DNA of 11,415 bases from Yoonia sp. (lineage in GTDB: Bacteria > Pseudomonadota > Alphaproteobacteria > Rhodobacterales > Rhodobacteraceae): positions 1 through 11,415 of the forward strand of contig JAPKCP010000082.1 of the NCBI GenBank assembly GCA_028822885.1, given 5' to 3'. Positions 1 through 7,009 of this stretch are shown piece by piece. Within the stretch, counting starts at the first letter, position 1; each line of letters opens with the position of its first letter. The notes beneath the pieces are model-generated. The model did no database searches and was not told the origin of the DNA. It was given only the letters and a program-made list of their open reading frames with translations. The position numbers and the translations under genes are program-made.

Positions 1-39
1 GATCCAAAGGTGGTTCCACTTGCGCCATCCGTTGTCTAA

Positions 40-55
40 GGTCATTGTTATGACC
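40..55. promoter_or_regulatory. Perfect inverted repeat upstream of the lipoprotein gene
   Basis: GGTCAT (40-45) and ATGACC (50-55) form a perfect 6-base inverted repeat around the 4-base spacer TGTT, ending 23 bases before the ATG at 79. The outer bases GTT (31-33) and AAC (56-58) could extend it with a bulge. It could be an operator for a dimeric regulator. It could also be an RNA hairpin, or the end of an upstream transcript, since CGCTTTT follows at 58-64. The sequence does not decide between these, and no known regulator box is recognised. Confidence 0.35.
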
Positions 56-78
56 AACGCTTTTGAGGAACTATTGCT

Positions 79-462
79 ATGATCCGCTTTATGTCTGCCG
101 TATTTGTATCTGCAACGCTTGTGGCTTGCACCGATGGAAAGCCTTTGGCCTATCCAGGGGAAATTCCGATTGAAGTTGCTCGGGTCTATGCTGATCTGTT
201 CCAAGATAAACCGTTTGATGAGGCCGCTGTGAAGGTTGTTGCGACTGAACATGGTGATTTACGCACATTCACGCTGCGCCCTTGTCAAAATGGGGCACGT
301 ATTTGTGGTGCAGACGCCGGAACGGTTGAAGTGACGCCGGATTATTACGTGGTGTCTGGCGCGTATCCAGGTCGGACATTCTGGCTTTCGCCGGGCGGTG
401 ACGGTTTTACTGACTGGAGTGGTGTGCGTTCGAATCTTGCTTGGAACGAAGCTACACAATAA
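79..462 (+). CDS. Predicted small lipoprotein of unknown function
   Basis: This 127-residue protein matches no family that I recognise. Its start is the ATG at 79, preceded by GAGGA at 65-69 with 9 bases of spacing. The N-terminus reads as a lipoprotein signal: a short positively charged start, a hydrophobic stretch (residues 5-16) and a lipobox LVA-C with the lipidated cysteine at residue 17. The mature part is about 110 residues and holds two cysteines in a PCQNGARIC segment, which could form a disulfide in the periplasm, followed by a stretch rich in aromatic residues and glycine. It should therefore be attached to a membrane facing the periplasm. It stands alone on the + strand and converges on chrR; a hairpin follows its stop codon. 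No role is assigned. The lipoprotein call is fairly sure and the function is open. Confidence 0.75.
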   Translation: MIRFMSAVFVSATLVACTDGKPLAYPGEIPIEVARVYADLFQDKPFDEAAVKVVATEHGDLRTFTLRPCQNGARICGADAGTVEVTPDYYVVSGAYPGRTFWLSPGGDGFTDWSGVRSNLAWNEATQ

Positions 463-463
463 A

Positions 464-489
464 AAAAGGCGGGCGTTTGCCCACCTTTT
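464..489. terminator. Bidirectional hairpin between the lipoprotein gene and chrR
   Basis: The stem pairs AAAAGG (464-469) with CCTTTT (484-489) and GGGC (471-474) with GCCC (479-482), with one C/A mismatch and the loop GTTT. The A tract on one side and T tract on the other make it a rho-independent terminator in both directions, which suits its place between two convergent genes (stops at 462 and 511). Confidence 0.8.
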
Positions 490-510
490 CTGAACTATAT
501 CGTGCTTGAT

Positions 511-1179
511 TTAGATACCAACGAACCGCTGTACGAGGCGTGGCAATAGACCATTGAACTTAAGTGGTGCATCGGTTGCAGAAAGACAGATGCAATCTAG
601 CCCTTCTTCGGCGACAGGCGTGTGGTTAAGATCTTCATTCGCGATCTCAATGTCACCAGTGCCAAAGCGATCATGTTCATCCACAAACGCACCTTGCAAG
701 ACAAGCGTTAGCTCCATCCCGCGGTGGCCGTGATCGGGTACTGCTGTTCCTGCAGGGATTTTGAGCAGTCGGACTGTTGCATCCTTGGAGGTCTTCAATA
801 TTGCTTGGCTCACCCCACCACCAATTTTGCGCCATTTCACATCGTCAAGCGACCCTGACATATAACTCTGCAATGGTGTTGGGAATATGCTGCTTGTCTG
901 GGGGGCAGGAACGGTAACTGGCGCATCAGGCACCGCTGCAATCATCGCCATAACAGTCGCAAGGCTATCTTCGCCTAATGCAACGCTGTCACTATTCTCG
1001 ACAATTGCACCGCCAACCGCATCAAAACTACCAAGGTGCGCACGGCAGTCATCGCACAGCGAAATGTGTGTGGCGACCACAACGTTAAAGGCTTCCGGTA
1101 AGGCGCCAGCAGAATATCCCATAAGCAGGTCATCGGTGAGGTGGTGTTTAATCGTCGCGATCATGTGTCTTCCGTTCAT
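511..1179 (-). CDS. chrR: ChrR anti-sigma factor (zinc anti-sigma plus cupin domain)
   Basis: ChrR holds the sigma factor RpoE inactive in the cytoplasm until singlet oxygen or related stress triggers its release. This 222-residue protein has the full domain order. The N-terminal zinc anti-sigma domain carries the ligands H13, H38, C42 and C45 (numbered from the ATG at 1179). A linker rich in proline and alanine follows at about 83-102. The C-terminal cupin has H150, H152, E156 and H186, matching the metal ligands H141/H143/E147/H177 known for R. sphaeroides ChrR, and the pair C196/C198 is also kept. The ATG at 1179 overlaps the rpoE stop (ATGA), so translation is coupled. An ATG at 1164 has a better ribosome site (GGAAG) and would give 217 residues starting closer to the R. 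sphaeroides protein; I cannot exclude it. All known functional residues are present, so it should be active. Confidence 0.95.
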   Translation of the reverse strand: MNGRHMIATIKHHLTDDLLMGYSAGALPEAFNVVVATHISLCDDCRAHLGSFDAVGGAIVENSDSVALGEDSLATVMAMIAAVPDAPVTVPAPQTSSIFPTPLQSYMSGSLDDVKWRKIGGGVSQAILKTSKDATVRLLKIPAGTAVPDHGHRGMELTLVLQGAFVDEHDRFGTGDIEIANEDLNHTPVAEEGLDCICLSATDAPLKFNGLLPRLVQRFVGI

Positions 1180-1727
1180 CCTATGGTGTGGCGCAGCCGG
1201 TCCAATGCCAGCCGTATACGTGATTTAATTGTGCCCAAAGGCAAGCCCGTCTGGGCGGCGATTTCGCTATGTGTCAGTTCGCCGTAGTACGCTTTCTCAA
1301 TAAGTAGTCTCTGTTTATCGGGTAACGCCGCGATGGCCTTTCCCAGTATTTCTGTTTCTTGCTGCATGCCAATGGCATCGGCCTGATCGGGATCAGGCTC
1401 TGGTCCCCATGGCAAATCTTCTGGCTCAACTCTGCGCTGCTTGCGCAACAAATCGATCTTGCGGTTCCGGGCGATTGTGAAAATCCATGTCGATACACTC
1501 GCCTTAGCGGGATCGAACAAATGAGATTTTCTCCAAAGCGTTACCATCACCTCTTGCGTGCATTCTTCTGCCAGATCAGGGCTGGCACCCGATTTCATCA
1601 AAAAAGATTTCACGCGCGGCCCAAAGTGGGCAAACAGTTCCGCGAACGCAGCCCTATCTTGCGCGTCACGCACAGCCATCAGCTGCGGCACCCAAGCGGC
1701 CCGTTTTGCTGCCTTGTCTGCTATCAC
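1176..1727 (-). CDS. rpoE: ECF sigma factor RpoE (sigma-E, ChrR-controlled)
   Basis: This 183-residue ECF sigma factor belongs to the RpoE-ChrR group that directs the singlet-oxygen response in Rhodobacterales. Region 2 spans about residues 27-95 (AEECTQEV, TWIFTIARNRKIDLLR) and region 4 about 130-180 (LPDKQRLLIEKAYYGELTHSEIA, GLPLGTIKSRIRLALDRLR). The segment GPRVKSFLMKSG places K40 and M44 where R. sphaeroides has K38 and M42, residues reported to matter for ChrR binding. The start is the GTG at 1727: the codon just upstream is an in-frame TAA, so the gene cannot begin earlier in this frame, and AAGGCGA lies at suitable spacing. It precedes and overlaps chrR. A candidate self-dependent promoter lies at 1833-1862, as expected for an autoregulated sigma factor. 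Confidence 0.95.
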   Translation of the reverse strand: MIADKAAKRAAWVPQLMAVRDAQDRAAFAELFAHFGPRVKSFLMKSGASPDLAEECTQEVMVTLWRKSHLFDPAKASVSTWIFTIARNRKIDLLRKQRRVEPEDLPWGPEPDPDQADAIGMQQETEILGKAIAALPDKQRLLIEKAYYGELTHSEIAAQTGLPLGTIKSRIRLALDRLRHTIG

Positions 1728-1832
1728 TTATTTCGCCTTCACTCTGAGCTTTTCGTCAATTATGCGCACTGCTCGCAGTGCATCCATGCGTCGTCAGGTG
1801 TGGCCGAGCGGTCCTTTATCGTCAATATATTA

Positions 1833-1862
1833 TTATTACGTGGGCCGTTCAGATTTGGATCA
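1833..1862 (-). promoter_or_regulatory. Candidate sigma-E promoter of rpoE-chrR
   Basis: On the minus strand TGATCC (1862-1857) is an exact match to the -35 element known for R. sphaeroides sigma-E promoters. After 18 bases comes TAATAA (1838-1833), an A/T-rich -10 candidate. Transcription would start near 1826, leaving a leader of about 100 bases before the GTG at 1727. The -35 match is seen directly; the -10 choice and the assignment to RpoE are inference. Confidence 0.55.
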
Positions 1863-1898
1863 ATCCGACAAATAATTACTTCATGGGCTGTTTGAAAC

Positions 1899-1928
1899 TC
1901 ATCCAGATGGCTATGCGTGTCGTATATA
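1899..1928 (+). promoter_or_regulatory. Candidate sigma-E promoter of the five-gene operon
   Basis: TCATCC (1899-1904) differs at one position from the sigma-E -35 element TGATCC. Exactly 18 bases later lies TATATA (1923-1928). The spacing equals that of the candidate on the opposite strand. It would start transcripts about 30 bases before the ATG at 1965. Orthologues of the downstream operon are sigma-E targets in R. sphaeroides, which supports the placement, but the match is imperfect. Confidence 0.45.
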
Positions 1929-1964
1929 TGACAAACAAAACACTACACGGAGCACTGCACATAC

Positions 1965-3263
1965 ATGCCGTTTGAAAATTCGACCGCCGCGCCCCGAAGA
2001 ATTGCCGTTATTGGTGCTGGGATTTCAGGGATGGGGGCGGCCCATGCCCTTGCAAAAAACCACCATGTTGTTTTGTTCGAAGCTGAAAACCGACTGGGTG
2101 GCCATGCCCGCACGAAAATGGGGGGACGGCAGGGCGATCAGGCTGTGGACACCGGGTTTATTGTGTTCAACTACGCCAACTATCCCAACCTGACGGCATT
2201 GTTCGCAGAACTGGACGTCCCCGTGACGGAAAGCAACATGAGCTTTGGGGCATCGTTCGGTGGAGGTCGTATGGAATATGGGCTGGCCAGCATGAACGCG
2301 CTGTTTGCCACAAGGTCGAATATGGTTAATCCTAAGTTCCTGCGCATGGTTCGCGATATTTTGAAATTCAACAAAGACGCGTTGGCTGCATCACAAGAAG
2401 AAGGCCTGACCATTGGCGGCTTAATGGTCAAACTGGGTCTGTCTGATTACTTTGCAGATCATTACCTTTTGCCGTTTTCAGGTGCGATCTGGTCGACACC
2501 TAAAGAAAAAATTATGGATTTCCCTGCGAAGACGATGATCCAATTCTTTGATAATCACGCACTCATGTCTGCCGCTGGTCAGCATCAATGGTTCACTGTC
2601 AAAGGTGGCAGCCAAGAATATGTGCGTCGTTTGGGCGCTTCGATGTTTGCCCATGGCGTTGATTTACGTCTTTCCACACCCACGCAGGCCGTGCGCCGAA
2701 CCGCATCTGGGGTTGAGGTACGACCTGTTGGTGGCGACTGGGAACACTTCGATGAAGTCGTGTTTGCCACACATTCTGACGATACACTTGCAATGCTATC
2801 TGATGCGTCTGAAGCCGAGAAAAATACACTTGGTGCCGTTAAATATCAGCCAAACAAAGTTGTGCTCCATTCCGACACCACAATTATGCCAAAGCGCCGC
2901 CAAACGTGGTCGTCTTGGGTTTACTCTGAGGAAGCGGGTAAGACGACGGATCAGATTGATCTGACGTATTGGATGAATTCGCTTCAGCCGTGGTTGACCG
3001 AAGACCCGTTGATGGTGACGCTAAACACAACGCGTCAAATCGACGAAAGCCTTATTTGGGATGAGGTCACGTTGCGCCATCCGGTCTATGATCTTGCTGC
3101 AATCGAGGCACAAAAGCAGGCCACCGTGATGAATGGCACAAACCGGACTTGGTTCTGTGGGGCATGGATGAAGAATGGCTTCCACGAGGATGGGTTGTCG
3201 TCGGCCTACGATGTTGTAGCAGCATTGAACGCCGTCGACCGCGTGAAAATGGCGGCAGAGTGA
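1965..3263 (+). CDS. ufaD: FAD-dependent amine-oxidase-like protein, probable fatty acid desaturase UfaD
   Basis: This 432-residue flavoprotein belongs to the amine oxidase/phytoene desaturase-like superfamily. The N-terminal Rossmann motif IAVIGAGISGMG has the GxGxxG glycines at 17, 19 and 22, the ribose-binding acidic residue E39 and the following RLGGHAR (43-49). The C-terminal FAD-contact segment is CGAWMKNGFHEDGLSSAYD (398-416). The orthologue opening the same sigma-E operon in R. sphaeroides (RSP_1091) is, to my knowledge, the UfaD desaturase that makes a methylated diunsaturated chain on membrane phospholipids on the way to furan fatty acids. That specific role is inferred here from similarity and gene order. 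The start is ATG 1965, with GGAG at 1949-1952 (12 bases, rather long spacing). Its stop overlaps the next start. A generic flavin oxidoreductase is the fallback call. Confidence 0.85.
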   Translation: MPFENSTAAPRRIAVIGAGISGMGAAHALAKNHHVVLFEAENRLGGHARTKMGGRQGDQAVDTGFIVFNYANYPNLTALFAELDVPVTESNMSFGASFGGGRMEYGLASMNALFATRSNMVNPKFLRMVRDILKFNKDALAASQEEGLTIGGLMVKLGLSDYFADHYLLPFSGAIWSTPKEKIMDFPAKTMIQFFDNHALMSAAGQHQWFTVKGGSQEYVRRLGASMFAHGVDLRLSTPTQAVRRTASGVEVRPVGGDWEHFDEVVFATHSDDTLAMLSDASEAEKNTLGAVKYQPNKVVLHSDTTIMPKRRQTWSSWVYSEEAGKTTDQIDLTYWMNSLQPWLTEDPLMVTLNTTRQIDESLIWDEVTLRHPVYDLAAIEAQKQATVMNGTNRTWFCGAWMKNGFHEDGLSSAYDVVAALNAVDRVKMAAE

Positions 3264-4015
3264 ACGCTGTCCATCATATTGCTGGCGAAACGTATCATGG
3301 TAGGCGTGGCGCTATAAAAAACGCCTTCCGCTATTCCATTGATTATGTGCTTGTTGATGCGGATGCGCCGGTTGAAACCCCCGGTTTATTTGCCCGAAAT
3401 GCAGCTAGCCTGATGTCATTGCACGATAGTGATCATGGCGGGGTGCCGAAGGCTGGACGCGGGACGGCTTGGGTACGTGATGTCCTGCAAGAACATCAAA
3501 TCCAGCTAGACGGTCGCATTGATCTGCTGGCCCAGCCAAGACTGCTAGGTCATGTGTTTAACCCGGTGGCGTTTTGGCTGTGCCATGATGATGCAGGTGT
3601 TCTGCGGACGGTTATCGCAGAAGTCTCAAATACATTTGGTCAACGCCATTCCTACCTGTGCCATCACGACGATATGCGTGAAATCACGAAGGATGAGACC
3701 CTTTCAGCCACCAAGATATTCCACGTCTCACCATTCCAACCGGTTGAAGGCGGCTACACCTTTCGCTTCGATATCACCCACGACCATATCCACATCGTGA
3801 TCGACTACACCCGCGGGGATGGTGGCTTGATTGCAACGCTAAAAGGCGAACGTCAGCCGCTTACCAACACATCAATTCTCAAAGCAGCGATCCGCCGTCC
3901 GTTTGGGTCGCGCCGGGTGCTGACGCTGATCCATTGGCAAGCAATAAAGCTCTGGTTCAAAAAAGCGACATTCCGGTCCTGCCCTGACCCGCTAGACAAA
4001 GAAGTCAGTAAATGA
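3260..4015 (+). CDS. ufaO: DUF1365 family protein, probable UfaO
   Basis: This 251-residue protein is of the DUF1365 family. Family signatures are HVFNPVAFWLCHD (98-110), AEVSNTFGQRHSY (120-132) and KIFHVSPFQPVEGGYTFRF (152-170), rich in histidines and aromatic residues. The start chosen is GTG 3260, which overlaps the TGA of the upstream gene (GTGA) and begins the family-like sequence HHIAGETYHGRRG. The frame is open further upstream to an ATG at 3149, but that extension lies wholly inside the preceding gene and does not look like the family. In R. sphaeroides the orthologue (RSP_1090) follows the desaturase gene. I believe it is the protein called UfaO, proposed to insert an O2-derived oxygen to form the furan ring; it has also been linked to the singlet-oxygen response. 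Family membership is clear, the exact reaction less so. Confidence 0.85.
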   Translation: MNAVHHIAGETYHGRRGAIKNAFRYSIDYVLVDADAPVETPGLFARNAASLMSLHDSDHGGVPKAGRGTAWVRDVLQEHQIQLDGRIDLLAQPRLLGHVFNPVAFWLCHDDAGVLRTVIAEVSNTFGQRHSYLCHHDDMREITKDETLSATKIFHVSPFQPVEGGYTFRFDITHDHIHIVIDYTRGDGGLIATLKGERQPLTNTSILKAAIRRPFGSRRVLTLIHWQAIKLWFKKATFRSCPDPLDKEVSK

Positions 4016-5238
4016 TCCAGAAAATGACGAGACTTCCGGCTTACAGCCTGTTTGCTGCTGTGATCAATGCGGCTGGTTTGCCGATCTATATCTATGCGCC
4101 AAAACTCTATGTTGATAACTATGGGGTCACATTGGCGGCGCTTGGCACAATGCTTTTTGCGCTGCGCATGTTCGACGTCATCCAAGACCCTGTGCTGGGT
4201 TGGATCAGCGAACGGCTTGGTAAGTGGCGGCCACTTGCAGTGGCTTTCGCCGGTGTCGTCCTCGCAGTTTCCATGATCGGCCTGTTCGCGGTTGAGCCAC
4301 CTATCGCCCCGCTTTACTGGTTTGGTCTGACGCTGCTTGGTCTCTTTTCAGCGTTCTCATTCCTCACGATCAATTTCTATGCACAGGGTATCGCCAAAGT
4401 TGGTGACGACCCCAAAGGCCACGTCAAACTCGCCGCATGGCGAGAAACTGGGGCGCTACTGGGTATTTGCGTTGCGGCCGTCGCCCCTACGCTACTGATG
4501 GGCTACGACTTTGACGCCTTCACGGCTTTCGCTTGGGGATTTGCGGCCGCAACAGTGGCCGCAATCATCTGGATGTGGCCAGAGTGGACGAGCCGGGTGC
4601 AAACGGAACCAACGCCCATAAAAGCCATCTGGAGCGACAGCCAAGCACGTCGGCTTTTGCTGCTTGCTCTGGTCAACGCCACCCCCCTCGCGGTCTCATC
4701 AACGCTATTCCTGTTCTACGTGGAAAGCGCGCTAGGCGGTGTTGGCTGGGAAGGGGCGCTGTTGGTGTTGTTCTTCCTCGCGGCGGCGCTTTCTTCACCA
4801 ATGTGGTCAAAGCTCGCCAGCAGATACGGTGAAAAGCCAGTTTTGCTGTCTGCAATGATCCTTGCAGTGATCTCTTTTGGGTACACTTACACTTTAGGCA
4901 CCGGCGATGTGATCCCATTTGCGATTGTGTGCGTACTATCAGGAGCGACCATAGGTGCGGATCTTACCCTGCTGCCTGCGTTGTTTGCAAAACGAATGAG
5001 CGTTATCGCCCCCAATGGCGGACAGGGGTTTGGGCTTTGGTCACTGGTTAGCAAGTTCACATTAGCCTTTGCGGCAGTGGTCCTGCTTCCCCTGTTGGAA
5101 GGGGCCGGTTTTCAGTCTGGCAATCCAAGCCAGCCGCAGGAGGCCGTCGTGACGTTAGTGGCGCTGTATGCGCTGGTGCCGTCCGTATTAAAACTGGTCG
5201 CAATTGCCTTACTGGTCGCGACCAAACTAGAGGATTAA
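4012..5238 (+). CDS. MFS transporter of the GPH (MelB-like) cation symporter type
   Basis: This 408-residue integral membrane protein has about twelve hydrophobic segments, as usual for the major facilitator superfamily. It belongs to the glycoside-pentoside-hexuronide:cation symporter branch: the segment RMFDVIQDPVLGWISER (52-68) carries D55 and D59 in the same motif that holds the cation-binding aspartates of MelB. The substrate is unknown. The start ATG 4012 overlaps the DUF1365 stop (ATGA), so translation is coupled and the protein probably acts with the lipid-modifying enzymes before it. An orthologue sits in the R. sphaeroides sigma-E operon. Sugar uptake is what the family name suggests, but the genomic setting argues for a lipid-related or protective substrate instead; this is inference. 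The next gene follows after 3 bases. Confidence 0.85.
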   Translation: MIQKMTRLPAYSLFAAVINAAGLPIYIYAPKLYVDNYGVTLAALGTMLFALRMFDVIQDPVLGWISERLGKWRPLAVAFAGVVLAVSMIGLFAVEPPIAPLYWFGLTLLGLFSAFSFLTINFYAQGIAKVGDDPKGHVKLAAWRETGALLGICVAAVAPTLLMGYDFDAFTAFAWGFAAATVAAIIWMWPEWTSRVQTEPTPIKAIWSDSQARRLLLLALVNATPLAVSSTLFLFYVESALGGVGWEGALLVLFFLAAALSSPMWSKLASRYGEKPVLLSAMILAVISFGYTYTLGTGDVIPFAIVCVLSGATIGADLTLLPALFAKRMSVIAPNGGQGFGLWSLVSKFTLAFAAVVLLPLLEGAGFQSGNPSQPQEAVVTLVALYALVPSVLKLVAIALLVATKLED

Positions 5239-5241
5239 GCG

Positions 5242-5826
5242 ATGTCGTTTCTATTCTACGTCCTTCTCGGCGTCGCATTGATGCTTGTTGGGATGATCAT
5301 AAAGTCGCGATATTTTTCCTTTCAGGCGCAAATCTCGGATGACTATGCCAACCATGGCCCACTGTTTGACATTCGCGAACGGCTCAATGGGCCGATTGTC
5401 TGTGAAGGCGTGATATATGGGCCCATGGGCAGGGTCACGTCCCGCTTCACGGCGAATTTTGAAGCTTCGTGGGAGGGTAATGTCGGCAAGATGGTCGAAG
5501 TTTTCCATTACGATAGTGGCAACGTTCAACACCGGGAATGGCTTCTCACGCTTGGGAACGATGGGGCGATTAAGGCTGAGGCATCTGATTTGGTCGGGAC
5601 TGGAACAGGTCGGCAAATGGGGTCAGCTGTGTTGTTGAACTATCGGATTAAGCTGTCAAAGGACGCGGGTGGCTATGTTCTTGATACGACGGATTGGATG
5701 TACTTAATGTCTAACGGATCAATCATGAATCGCTCCCAGTTCCGAAAATTTGGTATTAAGGTAGCAGAGTTAGTTGCGACGATGCGTCCGGCTGACGGCG
5801 TAAAAATAATTAATTCAGGAGAATAG
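5242..5826 (+). CDS. DUF3833 family protein, membrane-anchored
   Basis: This 194-residue protein fits the DUF3833 family, whose biochemical role is unknown. A hydrophobic N-terminal segment (about residues 3-20, FLFYVLLGVALMLVGMII) reads as an anchor or uncleaved signal without a lipobox cysteine. The rest is soluble, with alternating hydrophobic residues suggesting a beta-rich fold; segments such as GVIYGPMGRVTSRF and WEGNVGKMVEVFHYDSG look conserved in type. AGAGG at 5229-5233 lies 8 bases before the ATG at 5242, so the ribosome site lies in the end of the transporter gene. It sits fourth in the operon, between a transporter and a dehydrogenase, and likely acts at the membrane with them. 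No catalytic residues can be named. Confidence 0.8.
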   Translation: MSFLFYVLLGVALMLVGMIIKSRYFSFQAQISDDYANHGPLFDIRERLNGPIVCEGVIYGPMGRVTSRFTANFEASWEGNVGKMVEVFHYDSGNVQHREWLLTLGNDGAIKAEASDLVGTGTGRQMGSAVLLNYRIKLSKDAGGYVLDTTDWMYLMSNGSIMNRSQFRKFGIKVAELVATMRPADGVKIINSGE

Positions 5827-5830
5827 CAAA

Positions 5831-6568
5831 GTGATGGATTGGCAAGGTAAGCGGTATTGGCTCGTTGGCGCAAGCGAAGGGCTTGGACGTGCTGTTGCGC
5901 ATAAGTTAAGCGCTGCAGGGGCTGAGGTTATCGTGTCAGCGCGGTCTGAGGATCGTTTAAAGACCCTCGTTGAAGAACTTCCCGGCAAGTCCTCCTACGT
6001 GGCCGTCGACGTCGTCGACCGTGCACAGGTTGAGGCGGCAGCGCAGGAAATAGGTGAGATCGACGGCGTGATCTACCTTGCAGGTGTCTATTGGCCAATG
6101 AAGGCTAGTGAATGGGATAACGAAAAAGTTGACATGATGGGTGAGGTCAACTTCCTTGGTGCCTCGCGCGTTGTGGGCGCTGTCATCGGCGGTATGGTCG
6201 CACGCGGATCAGGGCATATCGTGCTGACTGGGTCACTTTCTGGTTTCCGGGGGCTTCCGGGTGCCATTGGATATTCTTCGTCCAAGGCCGGATTGATGGT
6301 ACTTGCCGAAAGCATGCAGGCCGATCTGCGAAAGTCGGCGATTCATGTGCAGCTGGTCAATCCTGGGTTCATTAAAACGCGCCTTACCGACAAGAACGAC
6401 TTTAAGATGCCGTTTATTATGACCGCTGAAGAAGCTGCGAACGAAGTGTTCGACCATATGAACACCGGCCGTTTCAAAAAGAGCTTTCCAGCGTTGTTTT
6501 CATTGGTCTTCCGCGGATCGCAGTTTTTGCCCGACTGGCTTTATTACCGTTTGTTTGGTGCCAAGTAA
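5831..6568 (+). CDS. Short-chain dehydrogenase/reductase (SDR)
   Basis: This 245-residue classical SDR is an NAD(P)H-dependent oxidoreductase of unknown substrate. The cofactor glycine motif is GASEGLG (13-19), followed by a basic residue after strand 2 (SAR38), which hints at NADP(H). The catalytic tetrad is complete: N107, S135 (GSLSG), Y148 and K152 (YSSSK). The usual NAG motif is LAG (83-85). The C-terminal part (about 200-245) is rich in aromatic residues and may contact lipid or membrane. AGGAG at 5817-5821 lies 9 bases before the GTG at 5831 and 12 before the ATG at 5834, so the start may be either; the difference is one residue. It is the last gene of the sigma-E operon and could reduce or oxidise a lipid-derived carbonyl, which is inference only. 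Confidence 0.9.
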   Translation: MMDWQGKRYWLVGASEGLGRAVAHKLSAAGAEVIVSARSEDRLKTLVEELPGKSSYVAVDVVDRAQVEAAAQEIGEIDGVIYLAGVYWPMKASEWDNEKVDMMGEVNFLGASRVVGAVIGGMVARGSGHIVLTGSLSGFRGLPGAIGYSSSKAGLMVLAESMQADLRKSAIHVQLVNPGFIKTRLTDKNDFKMPFIMTAEEAANEVFDHMNTGRFKKSFPALFSLVFRGSQFLPDWLYYRLFGAK

Positions 6569-6661
6569 GGTCTGAATCTTTTTGCCTGCCACATTAGCGT
6601 CCAATTCACAGGTCATTAACCAATTGTGGCGATTATGGTCACGGCATTGGGAACTAATCAC

Positions 6662-6949
6662 ATGGTGTGCTTCGGAAAATTGGCCCGACTTGTTGGTTGT
6701 GCGCCTTTGGCGCTGACATTGCCGATACTAGCTGCTGCAACCGGAACTGATGAACCTGTTGATATTACGTATCTCATAAGTTCTGGTCGGATTGTGAATG
6801 CAGTGGGCGATACCGCGCCGCAGGCTCAAGCTGATGCACGCGCTGCCATTTGGGCGTTGACACGGCAGGTTGAAGGCGCTCCGTGTGAACGAAACGGATT
6901 AGCTGGCGCCACTTGCTTTGGTACTTTTCAGACAGGCGTGAGAAAATAG
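6662..6949 (+). CDS. Small predicted exported protein, unknown function
   Basis: I do not recognise this 95-residue protein. The frame is open from a GTG at 6626, but the ATG at 6662 is the better start: GGGAA (6649-6653) lies 8 bases upstream and a clean signal peptide begins there, with basic residues K6 and R9, a hydrophobic core (residues 10-25) and a likely cut after AAA (24-26). The mature protein is about 69 residues. It has an alanine-rich helix-like segment (52-66) and two cysteines, C75 and C85, which could form a disulfide in the periplasm. It lies 93 bases after the SDR gene without a clear terminator between them, so it could be read through from that operon or have its own promoter. 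A hairpin starts at its stop codon. Confidence 0.6.
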   Translation: MVCFGKLARLVGCAPLALTLPILAAATGTDEPVDITYLISSGRIVNAVGDTAPQAQADARAAIWALTRQVEGAPCERNGLAGATCFGTFQTGVRK

Positions 6950-6977
6950 GGCGCTGCGCATTTTGTGCAGCACCCTA
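6947..6977. terminator. Hairpin between convergent genes
   Basis: TAGGG (6947-6951) pairs with CCCTA (6973-6977) and GCTGC (6953-6957) with GCAGC (6967-6971), with one C/A mismatch and a T-rich loop. On the minus strand the stem is followed by TTTTC, so it is a good terminator for the gene ending at 7010. On the plus strand only ATT follows, so it is weaker there. It includes the stop codon of the small exported protein gene. Confidence 0.65.
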
Positions 6978-7009
6978 ATTGTAAAGTGAAGTCGCGTTTT
7001 AGATATACG

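Noticed and set aside
1796..1812. Resemblance to the 5' part of a serine or leucine tRNA (GTGTGGCCGAGCGGTC)
   Set aside because: Only the D-arm-like segment fits. No anticodon arm, variable arm or T-arm (GTTCGAATCC type) follows within 100 bases, and the expected acceptor partner is missing. A tRNA fragment left by recombination is possible but cannot be shown.
1359..1895. Long plus-strand open frame (178 codons) antisense to rpoE
   Set aside because: It lies opposite a sigma gene with clear homology, has no ribosome site or recognisable domain, and its composition is that of a reverse-complement shadow.
4013..4018. TGATCC at the start of the symporter gene as an internal sigma-E promoter
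   Set aside because: No A/T-rich -10 element lies 16-19 bases downstream, and the site would place a transcription start inside the coding region.
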